A DNA stretch of 64,000 nt from Enterovibrio calviensis DSM 14347 (lineage in GTDB: Bacteria; Pseudomonadota; Gammaproteobacteria; Enterobacterales; Vibrionaceae): NCBI RefSeq assembly GCF_000621165.1, contig NZ_JHZA01000008.1:124001-188000 (forward strand), in the 5' to 3' direction. Under the pieces are notes generated by a model that did not search any database, was not told where the DNA came from, and was given only the letters and a program-made list of their open reading frames with translations. Position 1 is the first letter of the stretch. Each line of letters starts with the position of its first letter. Positions 12,639 to 23,775 of this stretch are shown in pieces. The position numbers and the translations under genes were made by a program.

Positions 12639-14408
12639 ATGGATAAAAAGAAACAACGCTCGCTCGTCCAGTGGCTAAAAGGACAAAGCAAGCTTGGCAA
12701 AACTTGGCTCGTAACTGCAATCGGATTGGCATTTTTGTCCGGTTTATTTTTGATCGCCCAAGCCGCGCTACTCGCAAATATTCTTCATGAACTCATCATT
12801 GAGAAAACCGACAAATCCGATATCTGGCTGTCATTCGTAGGACTGGCCATTATCGTTTGCCTTCGCGCAATGTGCAGTTGGGGTAAAGAGCAAGCGGGTT
12901 ATCGCGCTGGTGAAGCCGTTCGCCTTCATATTCGTCATCTCGTCCTTGATAAACTACAAACACTAGGCCCTGCCACCATTCAAGGAAAGCCTGCTGGCAC
13001 ATGGGCGAGCTTGGTGCTTGAGCAAGTAGAAGAAATGCAGGATTTCTTTGCTCGCTATCTACCCCAAATGGCCATTGCTGGGTTAATCCCCTTGGTGATT
13101 TTGGTTGTCGTCTTTCCGCTCAACTGGGCTGCTGGACTGATTTTCTTGCTGACCGCTCCACTGGTGCCTTTTTTCATGGCTCTCGTTGGTATGGGCGCGG
13201 CGGATGCGAACAGACGAAACTTTAAGGCACTACAGCGCCTCTCTGGGCATTTTTATGATCGCCTTCGCGGCCTGGCAACCATTCGATTGTTTGACCAAGC
13301 GGATGCGGAAAGCAGGCATTTGAAAGTCGCCTCTGAGGACTTTCGTAAGCGCACGATGGAAGTGCTGCGCTTAGCGTTTCTTTCGTCAGCTGTGCTTGAG
13401 TTCTTCACCTCGCTATCCATCGCAATCACGGCTGTTTACTTCGGCTTTAGCTACATTGGCGAACTGAACTTTGGCCATTATGGTTTAGGCATCTCGCTAT
13501 TTATTGGCGTATTTGTGCTGGTTCTTGCTCCTGAGTTTTATCAGCCATTGCGAGATCTCGGCACTTACTATCACGCCAAAGCACAAGCCATTGGCGCGGC
13601 GGAATCCATTGTTAATTTCCTCGATGCACAACCTGAGCATCAAGCGTCAGGAGAGGCAAAAATCGCGTCTGATAACATCGAGATCAGTGCAACAGATCTC
13701 GAAGTACTCAGCCCAGATGGTGTCGTTCTCGCTGGTCCACTCACATTTAAAATTAAATCTGGTGAGCGAGTCGCGTTGGTCGGCCAAAGTGGTGCGGGGA
13801 AAACGAGCCTCATCAATGCCATTCTCGGGTTCCTGCCTTATCGCGGTAGCCTCGTTATCAATGGCACTGAACTGCAAGATGCCGATTTATCACATTGGCG
13901 CAAACAAGTCAGTTGGGTTGGACAAAACCCGCAGCTTTTCCACGGCAGCATCAAAGACAACATTTGCTTGTCATCTCCTTTAGCGACAGAGGAACAAATC
14001 CAGCGCGTTGCCCAAGCGGCGCACGCCAATGAATTTATTCAGCGTCTAGACCAAGGCTATATGCATTCCGTTGGTGATCGTTCAAGCGGCTTGTCCGTCG
14101 GACAAGCTCAACGGATAGCAGTCGCTCGCGCATTGCTACAAGATGGACGGTTCTGGCTATTGGATGAGCCTACGGCAAGCTTGGACGCGTCCAGTGAACG
14201 ATTGGTGATGGAAAGCTTAGACAAAGCAACCAAAGACACCACCACATTGCTGGTAAGCCACCGCATCGACCAGCTGGCAACGTCTGACAATATTCTAGTC
14301 ATGAGCAAAGGTAAGCTGGTACAACAAGGCACCTTCGACACGCTCAAGAACGAAGGGCTATTTTCTGAAATGATCCAAGCTGTAGACAGGAGTGACCTTG
14401 ATGCGTGA
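12639..14408 (+). CDS. cydD: Cysteine/glutathione ABC exporter subunit CydD
   Basis: One half of the heterodimeric inner-membrane ABC exporter CydDC. It sends cysteine and glutathione to the periplasm and is needed for assembly of cytochrome bd. The 589-residue protein has an N-terminal six-helix exporter domain (QGKPAGTWASLVLEQ, ALVGMGAADANRRNF). The nucleotide-binding domain has Walker A GQSGAGKTS, signature LSVGQAQRIAVARAL and Walker B WLLDEPTASLD. I choose ATG 12639 (MDKKKQRSL), which aligns with E. coli CydD. The frame opens much earlier, inside trxB, without support. It overlaps cydC by 8 bp, so the two are translationally coupled. Confidence 0.97.
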   Translation: MDKKKQRSLVQWLKGQSKLGKTWLVTAIGLAFLSGLFLIAQAALLANILHELIIEKTDKSDIWLSFVGLAIIVCLRAMCSWGKEQAGYRAGEAVRLHIRHLVLDKLQTLGPATIQGKPAGTWASLVLEQVEEMQDFFARYLPQMAIAGLIPLVILVVVFPLNWAAGLIFLLTAPLVPFFMALVGMGAADANRRNFKALQRLSGHFYDRLRGLATIRLFDQADAESRHLKVASEDFRKRTMEVLRLAFLSSAVLEFFTSLSIAITAVYFGFSYIGELNFGHYGLGISLFIGVFVLVLAPEFYQPLRDLGTYYHAKAQAIGAAESIVNFLDAQPEHQASGEAKIASDNIEISATDLEVLSPDGVVLAGPLTFKIKSGERVALVGQSGAGKTSLINAILGFLPYRGSLVINGTELQDADLSHWRKQVSWVGQNPQLFHGSIKDNICLSSPLATEEQIQRVAQAAHANEFIQRLDQGYMHSVGDRSSGLSVGQAQRIAVARALLQDGRFWLLDEPTASLDASSERLVMESLDKATKDTTTLLVSHRIDQLATSDNILVMSKGKLVQQGTFDTLKNEGLFSEMIQAVDRSDLDA

Positions 14409-16122
14409 TCTCATTCCGTTTCTTAGGCTTTACAAAAAACATTGGTTTGGCCTATCGCTGGGCATGCTGTTGTCCTTTGCGACGCTGGCATCTGCAATCA
14501 GCCTACTGACGTTATCGGGTTGGTTTATCGCTGCGTCAGCGGTTGCCGGTCTTGCTGCCGCTACCAACTTTAACTACATGTTACCCGCTGCGGGCGTTCG
14601 CGGATTTTCTATAGCTCGCACCGCTGGACGCTGGGGTGAGCGCGTTGTCAGCCACAATGCCACATTCAAGCTATTAGCCGATCTGCGAATTTTCTTCTTT
14701 GAAAAACTCACGCCGTTGATTCCGGGCAAAGTCGGCAACTTACGTGATGCTGACATCCTCAACCGCTTAGTGGCCGATGTTGACGCCATGGATCATGTCT
14801 ATTTACGCTTGATCAGCCCTCTATTTGTCGGTGTACTGGGTATATTTTGTGTAAGTGGCTTCCTTTATTGGTTTGACCCAACGCTGGGTATAACACTGGG
14901 CCTGATACTCTTATCGCTCATGCTTATCCTCCCTGTGATTTTCTACCGCCTCGGTGAACCACATGGCGTTGGGATCACACGTGCAAAATCGGAACTTCGT
15001 GTCTCACTGTTAGATTGGCTTCAAGGCCACGCTGAACTACAGATTTTTGGTGCAGCGGATAGATACCGTGAACGTGCTCATGATGCAGAAGCTCGCCTTC
15101 TCGCCGCCCAACGTCGCATGGCAGGCGTCACTGGTCTAGCCAATGGCATGTTGCTCGCAGCAAATGGATTAACCTTGGTGTTGATGCTTTGGATCGCCGC
15201 TGACGGTGTTGGTGGGGAATTTCCGAATCCAATGGTTGCAATGGTGGCATTTACAACCATGGCCAGCTTTGAATTGATGATGCCCGTTGCTGGTGCTTTT
15301 CAGTATTTAAGCCAAACAATGACATCAGCAAAGCGACTTAACGAAATCATTGAAGCAACGCCAGAGACGGTATTCGATCCGACCGGTTATAACAACACAG
15401 CCAAAGGTGACATCAGTTTCAATAACGTTAGCTACACCTATCATGATGCTGACAAGCCTGCTATTGATGGCGTTTCATTAACTATCAAAGCAGGTGAGAA
15501 AGTTGCACTCTTGGGGCGCACTGGTTGCGGAAAATCAACCCTGATACAGCTACTAACCCGTTCATGGGATCCGTCACAAGGTGTGATTGAAATTGATGGC
15601 CAGCCACTGACTGCATGGAGAGAATCGGCACTAAGAAGCTCAATCGCCGTCGTCAGTCAGCGCGTAGATATTTTTAACGGCGCATTGCGCAATAATCTAT
15701 CAATGGCGAAGCCTACCGCCACTGACGCTGAACTGATAGCCGTGATTGAACAAGTTGGACTCTCTGATCTGCTTGATGGCCCAGGGTTAGATGTTTGGTT
15801 AGGCGATGGTGGTCGTCAGTTATCTGGCGGTGAACGCCGCCGTATTGGGATCGCTCGTGCTTTGTTACGTGATGCGCCGATTTTACTGTTGGATGAACCA
15901 ACCGAAGGGCTTGATGTAAAAACTGAGCAACATATTCTGTCTTTGCTTCTTGAGCATGCCAAAGGCAAAACTGTATTGTTCATTACTCACCGCTTGGTTG
16001 GACTCACACAGATGGATACCGTGTGTTTGATGGACGAAGGGCAGATCATTGAGCAAGGCAGTCACCAAACGTTGAAAGCGGCTGGCGGACGTTATTCGAA
16101 GCTGCTCCAGCGTATTCAGTAG
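14401..16122 (+). CDS. cydC: Cysteine/glutathione ABC exporter subunit CydC
   Basis: Partner of CydD in the periplasmic thiol exporter. The 573-residue protein has exporter membrane helices over about residues 1-300. The nucleotide-binding domain has Walker A GRTGCGKST, signature LSGGERRRIGIARAL and Walker B ILLLDEPTEGLD. I choose ATG 14401 (MRDLIPFLRLY), with AGGAG eight bases upstream inside the end of cydD. The cydD stop lies at 14406-14408, giving an 8-bp overlap. A terminator follows the gene. Confidence 0.97.
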   Translation: MRDLIPFLRLYKKHWFGLSLGMLLSFATLASAISLLTLSGWFIAASAVAGLAAATNFNYMLPAAGVRGFSIARTAGRWGERVVSHNATFKLLADLRIFFFEKLTPLIPGKVGNLRDADILNRLVADVDAMDHVYLRLISPLFVGVLGIFCVSGFLYWFDPTLGITLGLILLSLMLILPVIFYRLGEPHGVGITRAKSELRVSLLDWLQGHAELQIFGAADRYRERAHDAEARLLAAQRRMAGVTGLANGMLLAANGLTLVLMLWIAADGVGGEFPNPMVAMVAFTTMASFELMMPVAGAFQYLSQTMTSAKRLNEIIEATPETVFDPTGYNNTAKGDISFNNVSYTYHDADKPAIDGVSLTIKAGEKVALLGRTGCGKSTLIQLLTRSWDPSQGVIEIDGQPLTAWRESALRSSIAVVSQRVDIFNGALRNNLSMAKPTATDAELIAVIEQVGLSDLLDGPGLDVWLGDGGRQLSGGERRRIGIARALLRDAPILLLDEPTEGLDVKTEQHILSLLLEHAKGKTVLFITHRLVGLTQMDTVCLMDEGQIIEQGSHQTLKAAGGRYSKLLQRIQ

Positions 16123-16183
16123 TGAGCCTGTGAATTCACAAGCAACCTGACGATGCTTGGATATAGTCAATCTATAATTAGGA

Positions 16184-16209
16184 AAAAGAGAGCAACGGCT
16201 CTCTTTTTT
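16184..16209 (+). terminator. cydDC terminator
   Basis: AAAAGAGAGC/GCTCTCTTTT stem with an AACG loop, running into a T tract. Confidence 0.85.
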
Positions 16210-16248
16210 CCACTACAGCACGAATACAATCAAAACTAACGAGTAGTT

Positions 16249-16968
16249 ATGACCATTTATCTACCACCATTAGATGAGAATGATCCGGAGGATTTCCCAT
16301 CTGTCACCACCGCACTTGAAGAACCTGATGGTTTGCTGGCAATTGGTGGCGATCTCTCGCCACAACGCCTAAGAGCCGCATACGAACGGGGGATATTTCC
16401 TTGGTTTGGTGATGATGAACCCTATCTTTGGTGGTCACCGTCAGAACGTGCAGTTATTGACCCGTTAACCTTTGTTCCGAGCAAAAGTCTAAAGAAGTAT
16501 GCTCGCAAGCAGAATATACGTGTTTCCATGAACTACCGTTTTGATGACGTCATTGAGCACTGCGCCTTGATCAGAGGAGCCCATAACGTTTGGATCACGC
16601 AAGAGATGAGAGACGCTTACAAAAAGCTGCACCGTCAAGGTGGCGCGCACAGTGTTGAAGTCTGGCAAGATGACAAATTGATAGGCGGTCTATACGGTGT
16701 CAGTATCGGAACACTGTTTTGTGGCGAATCCATGTTTTCACTGGAAACCAATGCGTCCAAGATTGCACTGTGGCGTTTCTGTGAACACTTTAAAAAACAC
16801 GGTGGCAAACTCATCGATTGTCAGATGATGACTGAGCACCTTGCGACTCTAGGCGCGACACCTCTATCACGACCTGATTTCATTCGAAAACTCGATCAAC
16901 TCAAACATCGAATGACCGATGCTTCTCTGTTTCAATCTCAATGGATTGATGGTGCAACCCATGCATAA
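16249..16968 (+). CDS. aat: Leucyl/phenylalanyl-tRNA-protein transferase
   Basis: Adds Leu or Phe from charged tRNA to proteins with N-terminal Lys or Arg, creating a degron for ClpS and ClpAP. The 239-residue protein has the family landmarks FPSVTTALEEPDGLLAIGGD, RGIFPWF, WWSPSERAVI, GGAHSVEVW and FCGESMFS. It is followed by bpt with an 8-bp overlap, and clpA and clpS lie 2-4 kb downstream. This is a genomic grouping of the bacterial N-degron pathway. Confidence 0.98.
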   Translation: MTIYLPPLDENDPEDFPSVTTALEEPDGLLAIGGDLSPQRLRAAYERGIFPWFGDDEPYLWWSPSERAVIDPLTFVPSKSLKKYARKQNIRVSMNYRFDDVIEHCALIRGAHNVWITQEMRDAYKKLHRQGGAHSVEVWQDDKLIGGLYGVSIGTLFCGESMFSLETNASKIALWRFCEHFKKHGGKLIDCQMMTEHLATLGATPLSRPDFIRKLDQLKHRMTDASLFQSQWIDGATHA

Positions 16969-17668
16969 AGCGACACGTTCATTTCGAATTGGTGTCATGC
17001 CACCCTCGCCTTGCTCCTACTTACCGGAACGCCAAGAATCGGTCGCCGTCGTTCTCGATGCTGAATTGCATAACATGCCCAGTTACGATGCACTCATTCA
17101 ATCTGGGTTTCGTCGAAGCGGCGATAACATCTATCGACCTCATTGTGCTGAATGCACAGCTTGCCATTCGCTTCGCGTCGATACTGCCGCATTCACTCCT
17201 TCAAAAAGTCAGAAGCGGCAACTCAATCAGCTCAACCGTTTGAATATCAAAATTCAAGATACCTTAGACGACAGTTGGTTTGAACTTTATGAACGCTATA
17301 TCAATCAACGCCACCAGAACGGTTCGATGTATCCGGCAAACAAACAAGACTTTCTCTCGTTTGTACAAAGCGGTTGGCAGCACTCTAAATATATCCACCT
17401 CTTTGATGAAAACACGCTGATCGCCATTGCGGTGACGGATGTCCTCGATCAGGGTTATAGCGCCATTTACAGCTTTTTCGAACCCGACCACCCTTGGTCT
17501 TTGGGCTCACTGTGTGTTCTTGCTCAAATTCAATCAGCAAAACAGCAAAACATTCCTTGGCTTTATCTCGGCTTTCAAATCGATGATTGCCCTGCTATGC
17601 GATATAAGCAGAAATTCACACCAAATGAGCGCTTCATTGCAGGGGAATGGAAAACGTCAGAACAATGA
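16961..17668 (+). CDS. bpt: Aspartate/glutamate leucyltransferase (Bpt)
   Basis: Transfers Leu from Leu-tRNA to N-terminal Asp or Glu, widening the set of N-degron substrates. It belongs to the ATE family; the Vibrio vulnificus homologue Bpt has been shown to use leucine rather than arginine. The 235-residue protein shows the ATE N-terminal pattern PCSYLPERQE and the Cys motif CAECTACHSLRVD, with the C-terminal GNAT-like part ending GFQIDDCPAMRYK. I choose ATG 16961, which overlaps the aat stop; an ATG at 16949 is an alternative. Coupling to aat supports a shared pathway. Confidence 0.96.
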   Translation: MHKATRSFRIGVMPPSPCSYLPERQESVAVVLDAELHNMPSYDALIQSGFRRSGDNIYRPHCAECTACHSLRVDTAAFTPSKSQKRQLNQLNRLNIKIQDTLDDSWFELYERYINQRHQNGSMYPANKQDFLSFVQSGWQHSKYIHLFDENTLIAIAVTDVLDQGYSAIYSFFEPDHPWSLGSLCVLAQIQSAKQQNIPWLYLGFQIDDCPAMRYKQKFTPNERFIAGEWKTSEQ

Positions 17669-17880
17669 AGCAACACAAATGACATTCTCCACTCACTCAG
17701 GCCTGCTATTTTGCGTCCAAACCACTAACTATTTGGGGCAAACCTTAACCAATCGCTGATTTTTACTAGTCAGTGAGGGTGCAAAGGGGTAAAATTTCCG
17801 CCCTGAACTTTACAGACTTAACGAATCAAGGCATTATCTGCCAGTCAAAAAATGGCTGATTGATAGCCTAAGAGGATTAA

Positions 17881-18099
<219 letters not shown>

Positions 18100-18120
18100 T
18101 CCTCACGTCTCGCGAACACG

Positions 18121-18147
18121 AAAAACCCGGCCATAGGCCGGGTTTTG
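18121..18147. terminator. Bidirectional terminator, infA/clpA
   Basis: AAAACCCGGCC/GGCCGGGTTTT stem with an ATA loop between the convergent genes. A/T runs flank both sides. Confidence 0.9.
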
Positions 18148-18190
18148 TCATTTGTGAATCGTGATTAATCGTGAAATGTGTAGCCGACGA

Positions 18191-20452
18191 TTACGCCGGC
18201 TCCATTTCATCACTGAAGCTAAATGTCAGCGCATCATTTTTCAGATCCACTTTCACCGTGCCACCATTCACCAAGCAGCCAAACAGTAGTTCATTTGCTA
18301 GGTTTTTCTTAACATGCTCTTGCATCACACGAGCCATTGGACGAGCGCCCATTGACTTGTCGTAGCCTTTCTCAGCCAACCAAAGCTTCGCTTTATCCGT
18401 CACTTCTAGCGACACGCCACGAACATCCAATTGCGCCTGAAGCTCAACAACAAATTTATCCACCACTTGAAGAATGACGTCTTTGTCGAGATGGTTAAAC
18501 CATATGATGTTATCAAGGCGGTTTCGGAATTCTGGTGAGAATACCTTCTTAATTTCAGCTATCGCATCATGGCTATGATCTTGCTGAATCAAACCAATAG
18601 ACTTGCGCACGGTTTCCGTCACGCCAGCATTGGTTGTCATTACAAGGATCACATTACGGAAATCCGCCTTACGACCATTGTTGTCTGTGAGCGTACCGTT
18701 ATCCATAACTTGAAGAAGCAGGTTGAATACATCTGGGTGAGCTTTCTCAATCTCATCAAGAAGAACAACACTATGCGGATGCTTAATCACTGCATCGGTC
18801 AGCAAGCCACCTTGGTCATAGCCCACGTAGCCTGGAGGTGCACCGATCAAACGGCTTACCGTGTGACGCTCCATGTACTCGGACATATCAAAGCGTTGAA
18901 GCTCAATGCCCATTGCACGCGCCAGCTGCACCGTCACTTCTGTTTTACCTACCCCTGTTGGGCCAGCAAACAAGAATGAACCCACAGGTTTGTTTTCAGC
19001 GCCAAGACCTGCACGGCTAAGCTTAATCGCTTCACATAGCGCGCCAATCGCATCGTCTTGTCCAAAGACCAGCATCTTCAACTTCTGTTCGAGTGACTTA
19101 AGCACTTCTCTATCCGTCGAAGATACTGACTTCTCGGGAATACGAGCCATCTTAGCGATCATGTTTTCGATATCGCCAACGCCGACCGTTTTCTTGCGCT
19201 TATTCGCAGGCGCCAAACGACAACGTGCACCAGCCTCATCGATAACATCAATAGCTTTGTCAGGTAGATGGCGGTCATTGATGTACTTCGCCGACAGCTC
19301 GACAGCCGCACGAATCGCTTTGGTAGTGTAGCGAACCTCATGATGCGCTTCGTATTTAGGTTTCAAGCCCATCAAAATCTTCGTAGTGTCATCCAGCGAA
19401 GGCTCAATAACATCGATTTTTTGGAAACGACGGGCTAACGCACGCTCTTTTTCAAAAATACTGCTGTATTCCTGATAGGTCGTAGAGCCAATGCAGCGCA
19501 GTTTACCGCTCGATAGCAATGGCTTGATGAGATTTGCAGCGTCAACTTGACCGCCAGATGCAGCTCCCGCACCAATAATGGTATGGATCTCATCAATAAA
19601 TAGAACGGCGTGTTCTTCTTTTTCAAGCTGTTTCAAAATGCCTTTGAAGCGCTTTTCAAAATCACCGCGGTATTTCGTACCCGCGAGTAACGAGCCGATG
19701 TCTAGTGAGTAGATGACGCAGTTCTGAATAATTTCAGGTACTTCACCTTCAACAATGCGCCAAGCAAGCCCTTCAGCGATTGCAGTTTTACCCACACCCG
19801 CTTCCCCCACTAGCAATGGGTTATTTTTACGGCGACGACAAAGCACCTGAATCGTTCGCTCAAGCTCCTTGTCGCGTCCAATCAGCGGATCGATACCACC
19901 GACACGGGCAAGTTGGTTTAAGTTAGTAGCGAAGTTCTCAAGGCGTTCTTCGCCTCCTTCCACCGCAGCTTCTTCAGAGGAGAGATCAGCACCCGGCAAT
20001 TCTTCATCATTGTTAGACGATTTCGTTGTACCGTGTGAAATGTAGTTAACGACATCAAGTCGACTAATGTCATTCTTCTTGAGCAAGTAAGCCGCGTGCG
20101 ATTCCTGCTCGCTAAAAATAGCTACAAGGACATTCGCACCACTTACTTCACTTCGACCAGAAGACTGAACATGGAATACAGCACGTTGAAGAACACGTTG
20201 GAAACTCAACGTCGGTTGGGTTTCACGATTATCGTCATCAACGGGGATGAGCGGAGTGGTCTGTTCGATGAATGCTTCTAGCTCTTTTCTTAAAGCATCG
20301 AGGTCTGCGCGGCACGCAAGCAAAGCTTCACGAGCAGCCACATTTTCCAGAAGCGCCAGTAGTAGATGTTCTACCGTCATGAACTCATGACGTTTTTCAC
20401 GTGCTCTTGCAAAAGCCCCGTTCAGGCTCGCTTCGAGTTCTTTATTTAGCAT
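18191..20452 (-). CDS. clpA: ATP-dependent Clp protease ATPase subunit ClpA
   Basis: Hexameric AAA+ unfoldase that feeds substrates to ClpP. The 753-residue protein has the Clp N domain (1-140; [19 protein letters not shown]) that docks ClpS. AAA module 1 has Walker [14 protein letters not shown] and [14 protein letters not shown]. Module 2 has [15 protein letters not shown] and [14 protein letters not shown]. An IGL-type ClpP loop, IGLI, is present in module 2. clpS lies immediately upstream on the same strand, so adaptor and unfoldase are likely co-expressed. Confidence 0.98.
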   Translation of the reverse strand: MLNKELEASLNGAFARAREKRHEFMTVEHLLLALLENVAAREALLACRADLDALRKELEAFIEQTTPLIPVDDDNRETQPTLSFQRVLQRAVFHVQSSGRSEVSGANVLVAIFSEQESHAAYLLKKNDISRLDVVNYISHGTTKSSNNDEELPGADLSSEEAAVEGGEERLENFATNLNQLARVGGIDPLIGRDKELERTIQVLCRRRKNNPLLVGEAGVGKTAIAEGLAWRIVEGEVPEIIQNCVIYSLDIGSLLAGTKYRGDFEKRFKGILKQLEKEEHAVLFIDEIHTIIGAGAASGGQVDAANLIKPLLSSGKLRCIGSTTYQEYSSIFEKERALARRFQKIDVIEPSLDDTTKILMGLKPKYEAHHEVRYTTKAIRAAVELSAKYINDRHLPDKAIDVIDEAGARCRLAPANKRKKTVGVGDIENMIAKMARIPEKSVSSTDREVLKSLEQKLKMLVFGQDDAIGALCEAIKLSRAGLGAENKPVGSFLFAGPTGVGKTEVTVQLARAMGIELQRFDMSEYMERHTVSRLIGAPPGYVGYDQGGLLTDAVIKHPHSVVLLDEIEKAHPDVFNLLLQVMDNGTLTDNNGRKADFRNVILVMTTNAGVTETVRKSIGLIQQDHSHDAIAEIKKVFSPEFRNRLDNIIWFNHLDKDVILQVVDKFVVELQAQLDVRGVSLEVTDKAKLWLAEKGYDKSMGARPMARVMQEHVKKNLANELLFGCLVNGGTVKVDLKNDALTFSFSDEMEPA

Positions 20453-20510
20453 AAGGCACCTCCCTCAAAAACCACATTATGGTGTGCCGGAGAAAAACCA
20501 GTTCTCCTTC

Positions 20511-20831
20511 TTAGGCTTTCTCCATTGTGCACAGCAATGGGTGTTGATGTTCTTTCGCATACATCATTACTTGGGCGACTTTCATCTCAGCGACTTCGGC
20601 ACTGAAAACACCGCAGACCGCCTTTCCTTCGTAATGCACAGCCAACATCAACTGTGTTGCTCTCTCTATGTCCATGGAGAAAAACCGTTGTAACACGTCT
20701 ACAACAAACTCCATGGGGGTGTAGTCATCGTTATTCAACATCACTTTATATAAGGATGGTGGTTTTACTTTGGTTTCTTCCGCTTCTTTTACATCTGAAT
20801 CCGGAACTATCCATTCGTACTTTTTGCTCAT
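20511..20831 (-). CDS. clpS: ClpAP adaptor protein ClpS
   Basis: The N-degron receptor, 106 residues. It binds N-terminal Leu, Phe, Tyr or Trp and hands the protein to ClpA. The core [20 protein letters not shown] is the classic ClpS signature, and [17 protein letters not shown] completes the substrate pocket region. A flexible acidic N-terminal extension of about 25 residues precedes it. It is 58 bp upstream of clpA on the same strand. Confidence 0.98.
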   Translation of the reverse strand: MSKKYEWIVPDSDVKEAEETKVKPPSLYKVMLNNDDYTPMEFVVDVLQRFFSMDIERATQLMLAVHYEGKAVCGVFSAEVAEMKVAQVMMYAKEHQHPLLCTMEKA

Positions 20832-21647
20832 AACTGCTTACAATCTTTAAGGTAGCTCAAGTGTTCTTTACAAAACAATGTTTTATACGTCAGGTTTGCA
20901 GATTGAGATATCAAACACAAGATTTGCTACCACTACTTAAAACGTAATCCACAGATTGTATTCCAGCAACCAAAACAATACTACGTTGCCAGAACCTACT
21001 TGCTGAATTTCAGCCTGCCCTACCCAATATGAGGTCACAGCCCCAACATTGCAACGTTGTGATTCACGATTTGTCATCCAAAGCACATCAACACATATGC
21101 AATCGCTTGTGTCAAAAATTCCATACAAAACATAGGTAGAAAAAACGTCTCATAAAAGGAGTATTGTCTTATTTGTTATAAAGTTAATTTTCGTCGTTAA
21201 TGGTCAGGCGTAAGTTATTCACTCAGGCAATATATAAAAGTAGGTGTATCTTACAATTAATTCACCAAGACTGATAACCATGTCAATAACCATAACTTTC
21301 AATGGAATATAACCACTTCCAGCAGTCAACATCAGGCATATCATTGTGTTTACAACTGATGAGGTTGTAAATAAATTGGGCAACCAAAAGTCTCACCAAT
21401 GAAATATGAATATATTTATGAAACAGTTCCTACCAAAATGATACTCACATCATCCTTCCGTAACATCGCTGGTTATTTTTATTAAAATGTTGTTATATAG
21501 GCTTTAAGAGGCTTGACTGTCTAAATCTTTCTACTAGAGTGGGAATTGAAGTAAAAACATACAGCATCAATTACGATTGAGTAACATGATTGCAAATGTT
21601 GGTTTTACTCATAGTTATGCAATTTGAATGCAAGAGGGATGTTTCGC
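20832..21647. other. Long AT-rich spacer between clpS and cspD
   Basis: About 800 bp with no gene I can support. It must hold the divergent clpS and cspD promoters. An 8-bp inverted repeat TTTACAAC-N7-GTTGTAAA lies at 21349-21371 and could be an operator or a small hairpin. Short frames across the region lack ribosome binding sites and family matches. Confidence 0.5.
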
Positions 21648-21869
21648 ATGGCAACTGGTACAGTTAAATGGTTTAACAATGCTAAAGGGTTTGGTTTCAT
21701 CTGCCCTGACGAAGGTGACGGAGATATTTTTGCGCACTACTCGACGATACAGATGGATGGTTATCGCACTTTGAAAGCGGGTCAAACCGTGAATTATGAA
21801 GTGCAAGAAGGTCCGAAAGGCTATCACGCTAGTGAAATTGTTCCAGTAGAAAACGAAGCCCTAAAATAA
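21648..21869 (+). CDS. cspD: Cold-shock-like protein CspD
   Basis: A 73-residue single OB-fold nucleic-acid-binding protein. It has RNP1-like KGFGFI and an RNP2-like DIFAHYSTI segment, after the family opening MATGTVKWFNNA. In E. coli CspD inhibits DNA replication in stationary phase; its position beside clpS is conserved and favours CspD over other Csp paralogues. I choose ATG 21648 with AGAGGG nine bases upstream; a TTG frame start at 21624 would add eight unsupported residues. Confidence 0.95.
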   Translation: MATGTVKWFNNAKGFGFICPDEGDGDIFAHYSTIQMDGYRTLKAGQTVNYEVQEGPKGYHASEIVPVENEALK

Positions 21870-21914
21870 AATAGCGTTACTACAATCTTTTTGCTGCCCG
21901 AAGGTCGACATTTT

Positions 21915-21948
21915 AAAGAGCGAACATATGTTCGCTCTTTTTGTTTTT
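21915..21948 (+). terminator. cspD terminator
   Basis: AAAGAGCGAACAT/ATGTTCGCTCTTT palindrome followed by TTGTTTTT. Confidence 0.85.
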
Positions 21949-22237
21949 GAACCCTCCCATATTGCGCTTCAACGTCCTAGGATGGCCACTCTTTTACCCC
22001 GCAACCTTTTCCGCCCTACTCTCATGACTGCTCTGTGCACGGCAAGACCATTTAAAACACTGCATAAATAGCACTTCGTCGTGTCTCTCATGACATACCA
22101 AATGCTCGCATCAACACCCTTATGAGGCCACTTTAGCTGGGGTGATTATCACGATGCTCAAAGAGAGTTTAATTAAGACACACTTGATATCCCCACGCTC
22201 CCAGAAGATATAGAGTTCAGATTGCTGAGGTATAGAC
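21949..22237. other. Spacer between cspD and icd terminators
   Basis: Roughly 290 bp between two terminators of convergent genes. I see no reading frame with a ribosome binding site and no clear RNA structure. Confidence 0.4.
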
Positions 22238-22267
22238 ATAAAAAAACCCAGCCGAAGCTGGGTTTTT
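22238..22267 (-). terminator. icd terminator
   Basis: AAACCCAGC/GCTGGGTTT stem with a CGAA tetraloop. The minus-strand U tract corresponds to the A run at 22240-22246. Confidence 0.9.
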
Positions 22268-22284
22268 AATCAACTCACCAAAAA

Positions 22285-23532
22285 TTACATTTGGTCAATC
22301 ATGTCTTGTGCAAACTCTGAACACTTACGTAGTGTCGCGCCGTCCATTTGACGTTCGAAATCGTAAGTCACAGTCTTGTTGCTGATCGCTTTTTCCATTG
22401 AAGAAATGATCAGGTCTGCCGCTTCAGTCCAACCTAGGTGGCGAAGCATCATTTCAGCAGACAGAATCAAAGAACCAGGGTTAACCTTGTCCTGACCTGC
22501 GTACTTAGGTGCAGTGCCGTGCGTTGCTTCAAACAGTGCAATGCCGTCACCGATGTTTGCACCCGGTGCGATACCGATACCACCAACCTGTGCAGCAAGT
22601 GCATCAGATACGTAGTCACCGTTTAGGTTCATGGTTGCAATCACATCATACTCTGCTGGGCGCAGAAGGATTTGCTGTAGGAACGCATCTGCAATCACAT
22701 CTTTGATGATGATCTCGTTGCCAGTGTTTGGGTTTTTCATCGTCATCCATGGACCACCGTCCAACAACTCTGCACCAAACTCTTCTTTAGCAACTTCGTA
22801 GCCCCAATCTTTGAAGGCACCTTCGGTGAACTTCATGATGTTGCCTTTGTGAACCAATGTCATTGAATCACGATCGTTGTCGATGGTGTACTGGATTGCT
22901 GCACGAACAAGACGCTTAGTACCTTGCTCAGAAACAGGCTTGATACCAATACCACATTCCTCGTCAAAACGGATTTTCGTTGCACCCATTTCTTCTTTCA
23001 GGAATTTGATGACCTTGTCAGCTTCAGCAGTGCCGGCTTTAAACTCAACACCTGCATAGATGTCTTCTGAGTTTTCACGGTAGATAACCATGTCAGTCAG
23101 CTCTGGTTGCTTCACTGGGCTTGGTACACCAGCAAAGTAACGAACAGGGCGAGCACAGATGTACAGGTCAAGCTCTTGACGCAATGCAACGTTCAGTGAA
23201 CGAATACCGCCGCCTACAGGGGTCGTCAATGGGCCTTTGATTGATACTTTGTATTCACGAATAAAATCTAGTGTTTCAGTAGGCAGCCACTGGTCTTCAC
23301 CGTAAACCTGCGTTGACTTCTCACCAGTGTAGATTTCCATCCAGGAGATCTTACGGTCACCGCCGTAAGCTTTTTCTACTGCCGCATCAACAACGTTGAT
23401 CATTGCAGGGCTAACATCAATACCAATGCCGTCACCTTCAATGTAAGGAATGATTGGATTGTTAGGAACGACTAACTTGCCGTTTTCGACTGCAATCTTC
23501 TCACCTGCTGGTACGACTACTTTGCTTTCCAT
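22285..23532 (-). CDS. icd: NADP-dependent isocitrate dehydrogenase
   Basis: TCA-cycle enzyme making 2-oxoglutarate from isocitrate. The 415-residue protein resembles E. coli Icd along its whole length. Visible landmarks are the phosphorylation-site segment [17 protein letters not shown] (the Ser modified by AceK in E. coli), [17 protein letters not shown] and the NADP/metal segment [22 protein letters not shown]. Start: ATG 23532, with AGGAGAAT upstream. It is monocistronic and divergent from rluE. Confidence 0.98.
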   Translation of the reverse strand: MESKVVVPAGEKIAVENGKLVVPNNPIIPYIEGDGIGIDVSPAMINVVDAAVEKAYGGDRKISWMEIYTGEKSTQVYGEDQWLPTETLDFIREYKVSIKGPLTTPVGGGIRSLNVALRQELDLYICARPVRYFAGVPSPVKQPELTDMVIYRENSEDIYAGVEFKAGTAEADKVIKFLKEEMGATKIRFDEECGIGIKPVSEQGTKRLVRAAIQYTIDNDRDSMTLVHKGNIMKFTEGAFKDWGYEVAKEEFGAELLDGGPWMTMKNPNTGNEIIIKDVIADAFLQQILLRPAEYDVIATMNLNGDYVSDALAAQVGGIGIAPGANIGDGIALFEATHGTAPKYAGQDKVNPGSLILSAEMMLRHLGWTEAADLIISSMEKAISNKTVTYDFERQMDGATLRKCSEFAQDMIDQM

Positions 23533-23775
23533 TTAATTCTCCTAGCGTCCATTTTCTATTTAGCGCTCACCAAACAGAACAATTTGCCGTCGTGCCTCTG
23601 TACAATCACCACATCATTATTGAGCCAATGATCTGATGTAGCACGTCAGGTAATTGTTCTGCTTGGTATAACATGCGAGCAAAAGAATACTGCAATTCCC
23701 GCAACACGCCAATCACATTATTCCATGTATAATACCAAGGTCTCATTTGTAACCAGACCTGATTGACAGTACTCC

